33,688 bases of DNA from Winogradskyella sp. (GTDB lineage: Bacteria > Bacteroidota > Bacteroidia > Flavobacteriales > Flavobacteriaceae), in contig JASBSA010000128.1 in the NCBI GenBank assembly GCA_030149175.1, forward strand, positions 1 through 33,688. Reading direction: 5' to 3'. Below are positions 24,285 through 30,931 of this stretch, piece after piece. The translations under genes and the position numbers were made by a program. The notes beneath the pieces were generated by a model that was not told where the DNA came from, did no database searches, and worked only from the letters and a program-made list of their open reading frames with translations. Numbering within the stretch: position 1 is the stretch's first letter; every line of letters begins with the position of its first letter.

Positions 24285-25155
24285 GCAATTGTATTAAATC
24301 TCCTAATTCTTTATTTAGACGCTCAACAGTAAGACGCTTTAAAGCCGCCCAAGGAAAGAAAGTGAGTTCACCAAAATATGGCTTTCCATTTATAGAATAT
24401 AGGTCAACACGTACAAAAATAAAATCTCTAGATAATTTTTCTGATATGCTTATCAGCTCATTTAAATTATCTGGTTTTGGTAAATCTTTTTCAAGATAAT
24501 TTTTGGTGTTAGAGTCACCTTCAACCTTATTCCATTCTATATCATAATAACAGTTTCTGTATTTTCCATTACAGAATGTTTTAGCCCAAATGTATTTTGG
24601 TTTACCATGAATACAAAAGAACTTATAATCTACAATATTTTCGCTATCTGTTTGGTCTAGATAGTGTTCCGCTAAGATTCTTGGTTGTATTTCCTTATAT
24701 ATTGGCTCTTTATACTTAAAGTAATAATTTTTCCTGAGATATTTTTTAAGGGTCTGTTTTACTTCTAAAACATCTATTTTAGACTTATCATCAACTATAA
24801 CATTATAGCCAGATCCATGAGTACCTTTAAGAGCAAACTGATCAGGTAATGTATCAAAATCAACATCATCAACATTTTGATATATCCCAATAATATCTAC
24901 CAAATACTCCTCACCTATTTTATCCTTTACATATTGCCTTACCTCATACTTATCTACAAAATTTTTATAGTCTTCATTATATAGATTTAACTTTAGCCAT
25001 TGCAATTTCTCCATAAACTCCATAGGTTGGTCTATATTCAAATACTTCTCGTTTTTAAGATAATATTGTGCCTTTACAAATGCAAGGTCAGCATTAGGCT
25101 TATTTTTTAAATATTTAGACAGTAACTGATAATATTTTCGTTTTATGTAATTCAT
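24265..25155 (-). CDS. TupA-like ATP-grasp family protein
   Basis: A 296-aa protein with the ATP-grasp layout of the TupA family, whose members couple amino acids or acids to surface polysaccharides and teichuronic-type polymers. Visible pieces: EKLQWLKLNLYNEDYKNFVDKYEVRQYV (N-terminal), FALKGTHGSGYNVIV (nucleotide loop), ILAEHYLDQ, DYKFFCIHGKPKYIW, and FVRVDLYSINGKPYFGELTFFPWA (metal-binding Glu/Asp). It is often labelled a glycosyltransferase in databases, but the sequence is ATP-grasp. It would modify the glycan made by the neighbouring enzymes; this is inference. It ends the island on the minus strand, converging with the GT4 gene. Confidence 0.82.
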   Translation of the reverse strand: MNYIKRKYYQLLSKYLKNKPNADLAFVKAQYYLKNEKYLNIDQPMEFMEKLQWLKLNLYNEDYKNFVDKYEVRQYVKDKIGEEYLVDIIGIYQNVDDVDFDTLPDQFALKGTHGSGYNVIVDDKSKIDVLEVKQTLKKYLRKNYYFKYKEPIYKEIQPRILAEHYLDQTDSENIVDYKFFCIHGKPKYIWAKTFCNGKYRNCYYDIEWNKVEGDSNTKNYLEKDLPKPDNLNELISISEKLSRDFIFVRVDLYSINGKPYFGELTFFPWAALKRLTVERLNKELGDLIQLPIEADA

Positions 25156-25240
25156 TACGTAAATTATTTAGCTAAAATATCAATAGTTTTTAACATTAAT
25201 AAATTGACTAATTCTATTTTAATTCAACTAGAGTAAGTCG

Positions 25241-25248
25241 TATCTTTG
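25241..25248 (+). promoter_or_regulatory. Putative minus-7 box for the CCA/poly(A) polymerase gene
   Basis: TATCTTTG is a full TAnnTTTG match, 24 nt before the ATG at 25273. The minus-33 region is poor (no TTG at the expected distance). Confidence 0.5.
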
Positions 25249-25272
25249 CGAAACCATTTTTAATTCATAAAA

Positions 25273-26688
25273 ATGAATCATAAACAGGCTCTAAAACACG
25301 ATATTTTTAAAACCATTTCACAATCAGCAAAAGAACTAAATATAGATTCTTATGTTATTGGCGGCTATGTACGTGATTATCTATTGCAACGTGGCACAGC
25401 AAAAGATATCGATGTTGTAGCGGTTGGCAGCGGTATTGAGTTGGCACACCAAGTTTCTAAAAATCTTCCTCATCAACCTAAAGTTCAAGTTTTTAAAACT
25501 TACGGAACAGCAATGCTGCGCTATGAGGATATTGAATTAGAATTTGTAGGCGCCAGAAAAGAAAGCTACAACGAAGATAGCCGAAATCCAATTGTAGAAA
25601 ACGGAACTCTGCAAGACGATCAAAATCGACGTGACTTTACCATTAATGCATTGGCATTAAGCCTTAACAAGGCTAATTTTGGTGAGCTTTTAGATCCTTT
25701 CAACGGATTAGAGGATTTAGACAAAGGAATTATCCGAACACCGCTTGACCCAAATGTAACCTACAGTGACGATCCCTTAAGAATGATGCGAGCCATTAGG
25801 TTTGCAACACAGCTCAACTTTGAAATTGAAGAAAAATCCTTGAAAGCCATTACAGCCAATAAAGACCGAATCAAAATAATAACTAAAGAGCGGATTGTTA
25901 CAGAATTGCACAAAATCCTAGAAAGCGATGTGCCTTCCACCGGTTTTATCTTACTTGAAAAAACTGGTCTCTTAGATTATATTTTACCAGAGCTCACAGC
26001 TCTCAAAGGCATTGATGAGATTGAAGGACAACGTCATAAAGACAACTTCTATCATACCCTAGAAGTTGTTGATAACATTGCGCAGACTACAGACAATTTA
26101 TGGTTACGTTGGGCTGCACTTTTACATGATATCGGAAAAGCACCAACAAAAAAGTTCCATAAAAAAATTGGCTGGACCTTCCATGCCCACGAGTTTGTAG
26201 GCTCTAAAATGGTATATAAATTGTTTAAGCGACTTAAAATGCCATTAAATGACAAAATGAAGTTTGTTCAAAAAATGGTATTGATGAGCTCTCGCCCAAT
26301 TGTTTTAGCTAGTGAAGTTACCGATTCTGCAGTGAGACGTTTAGTATTTGATGCAGGTGAACATGTTGATGATTTAATGACCCTTTGCGAGGCTGACATA
26401 ACTACCAAAAATCCTAAAAAATTCAAAAAATATCACAGCAATTTTAAACTTGTACGAGACAAAATTGTTGAAGTTGAAGAGCGAGATCGTGTTCGTAATT
26501 TTCAACCACCTGTTTCTGGCGAAGAAATAATGAAAGTCTTTAATTTAAAACCTTCAAAAGAAATAGGAATAATTAAAGAAGCTATAAAAGAAGCTATTCT
26601 TGAAGGAGAGATCCCAAACGAACATGAGGCAGCCTACAACTTAATGATCGAAAAAGGAAAAAAATTAGGATTAACTATTCAGGATTAA
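25273..26688 (+). CDS. cca: CCA tRNA nucleotidyltransferase / poly(A) polymerase family with HD domain
   Basis: A 471-aa class II nucleotidyltransferase expected to add or repair the 3' CCA end of tRNAs. The head domain has [24 protein letters not shown] with metal-binding Asp45/Asp47, [13 protein letters not shown] and [17 protein letters not shown]. The RNA-binding domain carries [12 protein letters not shown]. The C-terminal HD domain ([15 protein letters not shown] ... [10 protein letters not shown]) is a phosphohydrolase fold common in this subfamily. CCA-adding and poly(A)-polymerase forms cannot be told apart by eye, so the symbol is provisional. ctaA follows 26 nt later. Confidence 0.88.
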   Translation: MNHKQALKHDIFKTISQSAKELNIDSYVIGGYVRDYLLQRGTAKDIDVVAVGSGIELAHQVSKNLPHQPKVQVFKTYGTAMLRYEDIELEFVGARKESYNEDSRNPIVENGTLQDDQNRRDFTINALALSLNKANFGELLDPFNGLEDLDKGIIRTPLDPNVTYSDDPLRMMRAIRFATQLNFEIEEKSLKAITANKDRIKIITKERIVTELHKILESDVPSTGFILLEKTGLLDYILPELTALKGIDEIEGQRHKDNFYHTLEVVDNIAQTTDNLWLRWAALLHDIGKAPTKKFHKKIGWTFHAHEFVGSKMVYKLFKRLKMPLNDKMKFVQKMVLMSSRPIVLASEVTDSAVRRLVFDAGEHVDDLMTLCEADITTKNPKKFKKYHSNFKLVRDKIVEVEERDRVRNFQPPVSGEEIMKVFNLKPSKEIGIIKEAIKEAILEGEIPNEHEAAYNLMIEKGKKLGLTIQD

Positions 26689-26714
26689 AACAAAAATTTG
26701 CAAAAGAAAGAAAA

Positions 26715-27731
26715 ATGAAAAAGGATAATAAAACCGTTATTTACTGGCTACTCACAGGTTGTTTCTTAATTTTTATTATGGTGATTGTAGGTGGTATTAC
26801 CAGACTTACGCATTCTGGCCTTTCCATTTCTAATTACAAGCTGATTTCTGGTACCATTCCGCCAATGAATGAGATTGAGTGGAATGAAGCTTTTGATTTG
26901 TACAAGCAATATCCTGAGTATCAAAAACTCAACTACGGTATGTCTTTAGAAGAGTTTAAAGACATTTACTTTTGGGAATGGATTCATCGTGTTATTGGTC
27001 GTTTTATTGGCCTAGTATTCATTATTCCATTTGTTTATTTTTTAATTAGAAAACAACTATCTAAATCCACTATCAAAAAATCGATTATACTTCTCATTAT
27101 GGGAGGTTTCCAGGGTTTTCTTGGATGGTATATGGTAAAAAGCGGTTTGGTAGATAGACCAGATGTTAGCCACTACAGATTGGCGGCACATTTAACAACC
27201 GCATTTTTAACTTTTGCCTATACCTTTTGGGTAGCTTTAGACTTGATCTTTCCAGATAAAAAAGCTGTTGATACCAAACTTAGAAACTTTATGCGACTAG
27301 GCCTAGTTGTTTTAATCATTCAAATAATTTATGGAGCCTTTGTTGCTGGGCTAGATGCGGGATGGATTCATAACCATTGGCCCTTTATGAGTGAAGGTAA
27401 GTTTATGCACGAAACGGTATACACTGAACAAAATCCAACGTACCTCAACTTTATAGAAGGCAAGAGCGGTGTACAGTTTGTACATAGAACTTTGGCATAT
27501 GTTGTTGTAATTTTTATGTTAGCCATTTGGTATAAAGCTACCCGTAGGGAAATTTCAAAATGGCAAATATTAGGTGTCAATAGCCTACTTCTTGTTGTTG
27601 GGATTCAATTTTTTCTTGGTGTACTCACCTTATTATTAGCAGTACCGGTTTGGCTAGGTGTTTTGCATCAGGTAGTTGCATTTATTTTGCTCAGTAGTAT
27701 GGTTTTTACACTGCACCGTTTTAGTAAGTAA
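26715..27731 (+). CDS. ctaA: Heme A synthase (COX15/CtaA family)
   Basis: Integral membrane enzyme that oxidises the C8 methyl of heme O to the formyl of heme A for cytochrome oxidase. The 338-aa protein has about eight membrane helices. Signature motifs include VGGITRLTHSGLSI at the first helix, WEWIHRVIGR, HYRLAAHLTTAF, VQFVHRTLAY and LGVLHQVVAF, which provide the conserved histidines for heme binding in each half. It is longer than the Bacillus form and of the COX15 type, lacking the extracellular Cys pair I would expect in Bacillus CtaA. It follows cca by 26 nt, probably co-transcribed. Confidence 0.95.
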   Translation: MKKDNKTVIYWLLTGCFLIFIMVIVGGITRLTHSGLSISNYKLISGTIPPMNEIEWNEAFDLYKQYPEYQKLNYGMSLEEFKDIYFWEWIHRVIGRFIGLVFIIPFVYFLIRKQLSKSTIKKSIILLIMGGFQGFLGWYMVKSGLVDRPDVSHYRLAAHLTTAFLTFAYTFWVALDLIFPDKKAVDTKLRNFMRLGLVVLIIQIIYGAFVAGLDAGWIHNHWPFMSEGKFMHETVYTEQNPTYLNFIEGKSGVQFVHRTLAYVVVIFMLAIWYKATRREISKWQILGVNSLLLVVGIQFFLGVLTLLLAVPVWLGVLHQVVAFILLSSMVFTLHRFSK

Positions 27732-27737
27732 TGGGTA

Positions 27738-27765
27738 ATGAGAAATGAGAAATGAGAAATGAGAA
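27738..27765. repeat. Heptanucleotide tandem repeat (ATGAGAA)x4
   Basis: Four perfect head-to-tail copies of ATGAGAA starting 7 nt after the ctaA stop. It is one of three different 7-bp tandem repeats within this spacer. Confidence 0.9.
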
Positions 27766-27821
27766 AATTACTAAACGCATAAACAACTCGACAGATAAAC
27801 AAATAAACCTTTAAAGCATTT

Positions 27822-27849
27822 ACCTAACACCTAACACCTAACACCTAAC
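27822..27849. repeat. Heptanucleotide tandem repeat (ACCTAAC)x4
   Basis: Four perfect copies of ACCTAAC. Same period and copy number as the ATGAGAA array 56 nt upstream, but unrelated in sequence. Confidence 0.9.
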
Positions 27850-27878
27850 AAAATTCTCGATTTTTTAGAATTCGGATA

Positions 27879-27892
27879 TTGGAATTTGGAAT
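27879..27892. repeat. Heptanucleotide repeat (TTGGAAT)x2
   Basis: Two copies of TTGGAAT. The first TTG also sits 21 nt upstream of the TATCTTTG promoter box and could serve as its minus-33 element. Confidence 0.6.
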
Positions 27893-27902
27893 GTAGAAAG
27901 CT

Positions 27903-27910
27903 TATCTTTG
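27903..27910 (+). promoter_or_regulatory. Minus-7 promoter box with leaderless spacing
   Basis: TATCTTTG followed by CACC and then the ATG at 27915. With TTG at 27879-27881 this forms TTG-N21-TATCTTTG. Only 4 nt separate the box from the start codon. Confidence 0.6.
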
Positions 27911-27914
27911 CACC

Positions 27915-28430
27915 ATGATTTACAGATTTAGAGTCATATTAGACAATGATACCGAAGATGATGTGTTTCGCGATTTAGAAATTCGTGAAACAGATACTAT
28001 GGAAGACTTACATAACATCATTACCCAATCTTTTGGTTTTGACGGTATGGAAATGGCTTCTTTTTATATTAGTGATGATGATTGGAACCAAGGTGAGGAA
28101 ATTGCCATGATGGATATGAGCGAAGCAGGCAATGAAGTGAAGATGATGAGTACTACTGTAATTAAAGATGTAGTACACGAAGCGTCCCCGAAACTCATCT
28201 ATGTCTATGATTTCCTAAATATGTGGACATTTTACGTAGAATTAGCAGAAATTGTTGACGAAGCTGTTGGCACGGACTACCCAAATCTAATGTTTGTACA
28301 TGGGCAGATACCTGATGCTGCACCAGATAAATCCTTTCAAGCTGATGATGATTTAGATTTTAATGAGTTTGATGATGACCTGGATATAGACGACTACGAT
28401 AATCTAGATTTTGACGAAAACTGGAATTAA
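27915..28430 (+). CDS. pRiA4b ORF-3 family protein
   Basis: A 171-aa protein with the domain known as plasmid pRiA4b ORF-3-like (PF07929 type), sometimes called IS1096 element passenger TnpR family. Key stretches: MIYRFRVILDNDTEDDVFRDLEI, TMEDLHNIITQSFGFDGMEMASFYI, and KLIYVYDFLNMWTFYVELAEI. The last 40 residues are extremely acidic (DDDLDFNEFDDDLDIDDYDNLDFDE) and likely disordered. Function is unknown. No transposon features surround it, so I treat it as a chromosomal gene. It abuts the convergent stop of the next gene with no spacer. Confidence 0.82.
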   Translation: MIYRFRVILDNDTEDDVFRDLEIRETDTMEDLHNIITQSFGFDGMEMASFYISDDDWNQGEEIAMMDMSEAGNEVKMMSTTVIKDVVHEASPKLIYVYDFLNMWTFYVELAEIVDEAVGTDYPNLMFVHGQIPDAAPDKSFQADDDLDFNEFDDDLDIDDYDNLDFDENWN

Positions 28431-28877
28431 TCATTCTTTCCTCAATAGCGACTTCCTATTCAATACGTTTTTGATGATTATATCATTAACAAAATAATCT
28501 ACACCAGACCCAATAAGAATATTTTTACTTTCAAAATTTTGATACAGCCCATTTTGCAGTGGCTCACAAAAAAATAAAAAGCTATCTAGGTTATCAAAAT
28601 TTATTCTGTCTTCCAGCATCAATTTCGGTGGACTAAAATCTATACCTGATACATCAAAATTAAAGTCTTTTCTAATAGAAACCCATTCTGGTTTTTTAAA
28701 ATTAATGATAGACTTTTCTGTTTGTAATGATAAGTCTTTATTGAAATTTATATCTTCAGCCAATACGCTCTTAAAATAAAAATCAAATTCTTTAGAACTA
28801 TTATCATCGATGCTTTGAGCCTTAGATAAATTTACAAAACAAAGAAGGGAAAGTACCTTTATAGCAATAGATTTCAT
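28431..28877 (-). CDS. Small secreted hypothetical protein
   Basis: A 148-aa protein starting with a clear signal peptide (MKSIAIKVLSLLCFVNLSKA, then QSIDD), so it is exported to periplasm or surface. The mature part is short and polar, with one FFCEPL motif. I recognise no domain. It converges with the pRiA4b ORF-3 gene, and a minus-7 box TAGTTTTG lies 36-43 nt upstream of its ATG. No function is proposed. Confidence 0.7.
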   Translation of the reverse strand: MKSIAIKVLSLLCFVNLSKAQSIDDNSSKEFDFYFKSVLAEDINFNKDLSLQTEKSIINFKKPEWVSIRKDFNFDVSGIDFSPPKLMLEDRINFDNLDSFLFFCEPLQNGLYQNFESKNILIGSGVDYFVNDIIIKNVLNRKSLLRKE

Positions 28878-28912
28878 AGATAATGTTTTTCATAAATTTA
28901 CAAAATAGTTTA

Positions 28913-28920
28913 CAAAACTA
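28913..28920 (-). promoter_or_regulatory. Putative minus-7 box for the secreted hypothetical gene
   Basis: The minus strand reads TAGTTTTG, matching TAnnTTTG, in the divergent spacer with the ABC operon. Confidence 0.4.
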
Positions 28921-28972
28921 AATCTACCTGTAACAAACTAATTAAACAATCGTCGTATAAACATAACCAATC

Positions 28973-28992
28973 AATACTGAATTTTCAGTATT
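28973..28992. promoter_or_regulatory. Perfect 20-bp palindrome upstream of the ABC operon
   Basis: AATACTGAA-TT-TTCAGTATT, 9-bp arms with a 2-bp centre, ending 17 nt before the TTG start of the ABC ATPase. It is flanked by two AACCAATCAAT direct repeats (28965-28975 and 28998-29008). It could be an operator for a dimeric repressor or an mRNA hairpin in the leader. Confidence 0.5.
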
Positions 28993-29009
28993 ACAAAAAC
29001 CAATCAATT

Positions 29010-29930
29010 TTGGAACAACCCATTCTAACAATCAATAATCTCACAAAGAAATTTGGCTACCTCACAGCTGTAAAAGATTTAAGTTTTACCATTAACAAGG
29101 GAAACGTTTACGGTATTTTAGGACCAAATGGAAGTGGTAAATCCACCACTTTGGGTATCGTACTCAATGTGGTCAATAAAACTAGTGGAGGCTTTAATTG
29201 GTTTGATGGCAACACCTCTACTCATGATGCACTAAAACAAGTTGGTGCTATCATTGAGCGTCCAAACTTTTACCCTTATATGACAGCAGAACAAAACCTA
29301 AAGTTAGTTTGCAGAATTAAAGGTGTAGATTACAGCAAAATAGATGAAAAATTGGAAGTTGTTGGACTTTTGGATAGAAAAACCCATAAGTTTAAAACCT
29401 ACTCTTTGGGTATGAAACAACGTTTAGCCATTGCTTCTGCCCTACTTAATGACCCTGAGATTTTAATTTTAGATGAGCCTACTAACGGTCTAGATCCTCA
29501 AGGAATTCATCAAATACGTCAAATCATTAAAGAGATTGCTGCTAATGGTACCACTATTTTATTAGCTTCTCACCTTTTAGATGAAGTTGAAAAAGTGTGT
29601 TCGCACGTCGTGGTACTTAGAAAGGGTGAAAAATTGTATTCTGGTCGTGTAGACGAGATGATAAATAGCCACGGTTTCTTTGAGCTTAAAACAGAAAGGC
29701 ATGATGAGCTCCTTAGACTACTAGAAAATAATCCAGACTTTGGAAAACTAAAAGTTGAGGGAGACCTTATCACAGCATTTTTGAATGAACCAATGTCCGC
29801 TTCAGAGTTCAATACATTAATGTTTGAAAGAGGTATAGTGCTTTCTCACTTAGTAAAACGAAAAGAAAGTCTGGAAGAGCAGTTCTTACAACTTACAGAT
29901 GATCTAAAAGAAACTGTAGCTCAAAGTTAA
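29010..29930 (+). CDS. ABC transporter ATP-binding protein
   Basis: A 306-aa ATPase of the ABC-2 exporter type that should energise the permease behind it. Walker A GPNGSGKST (residues 38-46), the signature SLGMKQR (132-138), Walker B ILILDE (151-156) and the H-loop histidine in LLASHLLDE (His188) are all intact. The C-terminal 90 residues form the regulatory extension common in bacitracin/antibiotic-type exporters. The start is TTG; no earlier or nearby ATG keeps the LTINNLTKKFG strand. Substrate is unknown. A palindrome and AACCAATCAAT repeats precede it. Confidence 0.92.
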   Translation: MEQPILTINNLTKKFGYLTAVKDLSFTINKGNVYGILGPNGSGKSTTLGIVLNVVNKTSGGFNWFDGNTSTHDALKQVGAIIERPNFYPYMTAEQNLKLVCRIKGVDYSKIDEKLEVVGLLDRKTHKFKTYSLGMKQRLAIASALLNDPEILILDEPTNGLDPQGIHQIRQIIKEIAANGTTILLASHLLDEVEKVCSHVVVLRKGEKLYSGRVDEMINSHGFFELKTERHDELLRLLENNPDFGKLKVEGDLITAFLNEPMSASEFNTLMFERGIVLSHLVKRKESLEEQFLQLTDDLKETVAQS

Positions 29931-30000
29931 AAATCAATCAATCATTTAATATCACATCAATCGAAACACAGATGTGAAAAAACAAATAACCAATCAACAA

Positions 30001-30828
30001 ATGTTACGACTTTTAAAACTAGAATTACAAAAACTATGGCTAAATAAGGTTAGCCGTATTCTTATTTTTGTATCATTTATATTACCCTTTACTGTATTAG
30101 TACTATCATCAATAAAAATCAATTTTTTTGGTTTTTTCACCTTAGAATTAGGTGAGTTAGGCATCTTCAACTTTCCTATAATTTGGCATATTACAACATT
30201 TTTCGCTTCTTACTTTAAGTTTTTCTTTGCTATTGTTGTGGTGAGTATGATTGGTAACGAATACAGCAACAAAACACTAAAGCAGAATCTTATTGACGGC
30301 TTAAGCAAAAAAGAGTTTATCCTATCAAAATTCTACACCATAGTGTTCTTTTCGCTTTGCGCAACTGTACTAATCGGAGTGGCTTCATTTTTTATAGGAT
30401 TGTACTATTCTAGTTATACTGAAGCATCAATTATTTTTAGAGAAGTTGAATTTTTACTGGCATATTTTGTAAAACTTGTAGGCTTCTTCAGTTTGTGTTT
30501 GCTCTTCGGTATGTTACTTCAGCGCTCTGCTTTTGCTTTAGGATTCCTGTTTGTACTTTATATTTTTGAATGGTTAATTTTTTGGGGAGCGTATGAAGTT
30601 TTTGACAGTGCAGACAAAGCCTTTAATGTTAAAAACTTTCTGCCTTTAGAATCTATGTACAAACTTATAGACCAACCTATACAACGCATTGTAATGACAA
30701 AATATCCCGAAAAAACAGATATAGCTTACGACTATGCAGTACACTGGTACGAAATTGCCATAGTACTAGGTTGGTCTGCACTTTTTATCTTTTTGTCCTA
30801 TCAATTATTAAAAAAGCGAGATTTATAA
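30001..30828 (+). CDS. ABC-2 type transporter permease
   Basis: A 275-aa membrane protein with about six helices, the partner of the ATPase upstream (70-nt spacer). It starts MLRLLKLELQKLWLNKVSRILIFVSF, the usual basic amphipathic entry to helix 1. ISMIGNEYSNKTLKQNLIDGLSKKEF-like sequence marks the coupling loop typical of this family (VVSMIGNEYSNKTLKQN). The track begins at a GTG at 29974. I prefer the ATG at 30001 because AACCAATCAA lies just before it, as it does before the ATPase start, and homologues begin here. What is exported is not known. Confidence 0.87.
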   Translation: MLRLLKLELQKLWLNKVSRILIFVSFILPFTVLVLSSIKINFFGFFTLELGELGIFNFPIIWHITTFFASYFKFFFAIVVVSMIGNEYSNKTLKQNLIDGLSKKEFILSKFYTIVFFSLCATVLIGVASFFIGLYYSSYTEASIIFREVEFLLAYFVKLVGFFSLCLLFGMLLQRSAFALGFLFVLYIFEWLIFWGAYEVFDSADKAFNVKNFLPLESMYKLIDQPIQRIVMTKYPEKTDIAYDYAVHWYEIAIVLGWSALFIFLSYQLLKKRDL

Positions 30829-30911
30829 TAGCTTTGTAGTAATTGCCATGTAATTTTAATACTAAATCTAGGAGTTTTTAACTTCTCCTTGTTATATTGT
30901 ATTGAACTATG

Positions 30912-30923
30912 TAGTGTACACTA
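30912..30923. promoter_or_regulatory. 12-bp perfect palindrome before the secreted repeat protein gene
   Basis: TAGTGTACACTA, ending 8 nt upstream of the ATG at 30932. It may be an operator or a small leader hairpin. No TAnnTTTG box is seen for this gene. Confidence 0.35.
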
Positions 30924-30931
30924 AAGTTATT

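Noticed and set aside
27738-27849. Possible CRISPR-like array
   Set aside because: The units are 7 bp, directly abutting, with no spacers.
27915-28430. Mobile element (IS1096 TnpR-type passenger name)
   Set aside because: The name is a family label only. There is no transposase, terminal repeat or target duplication near it.
29972-29977. ATG at 29972 as start of the permease
   Set aside because: The next codon is TGA, so it cannot start a protein.
30866-30892. AGGAG ... CTCCT stem after the ABC permease as terminator
   Set aside because: Only 5 bp of stem and no clear T run; too weak to call.
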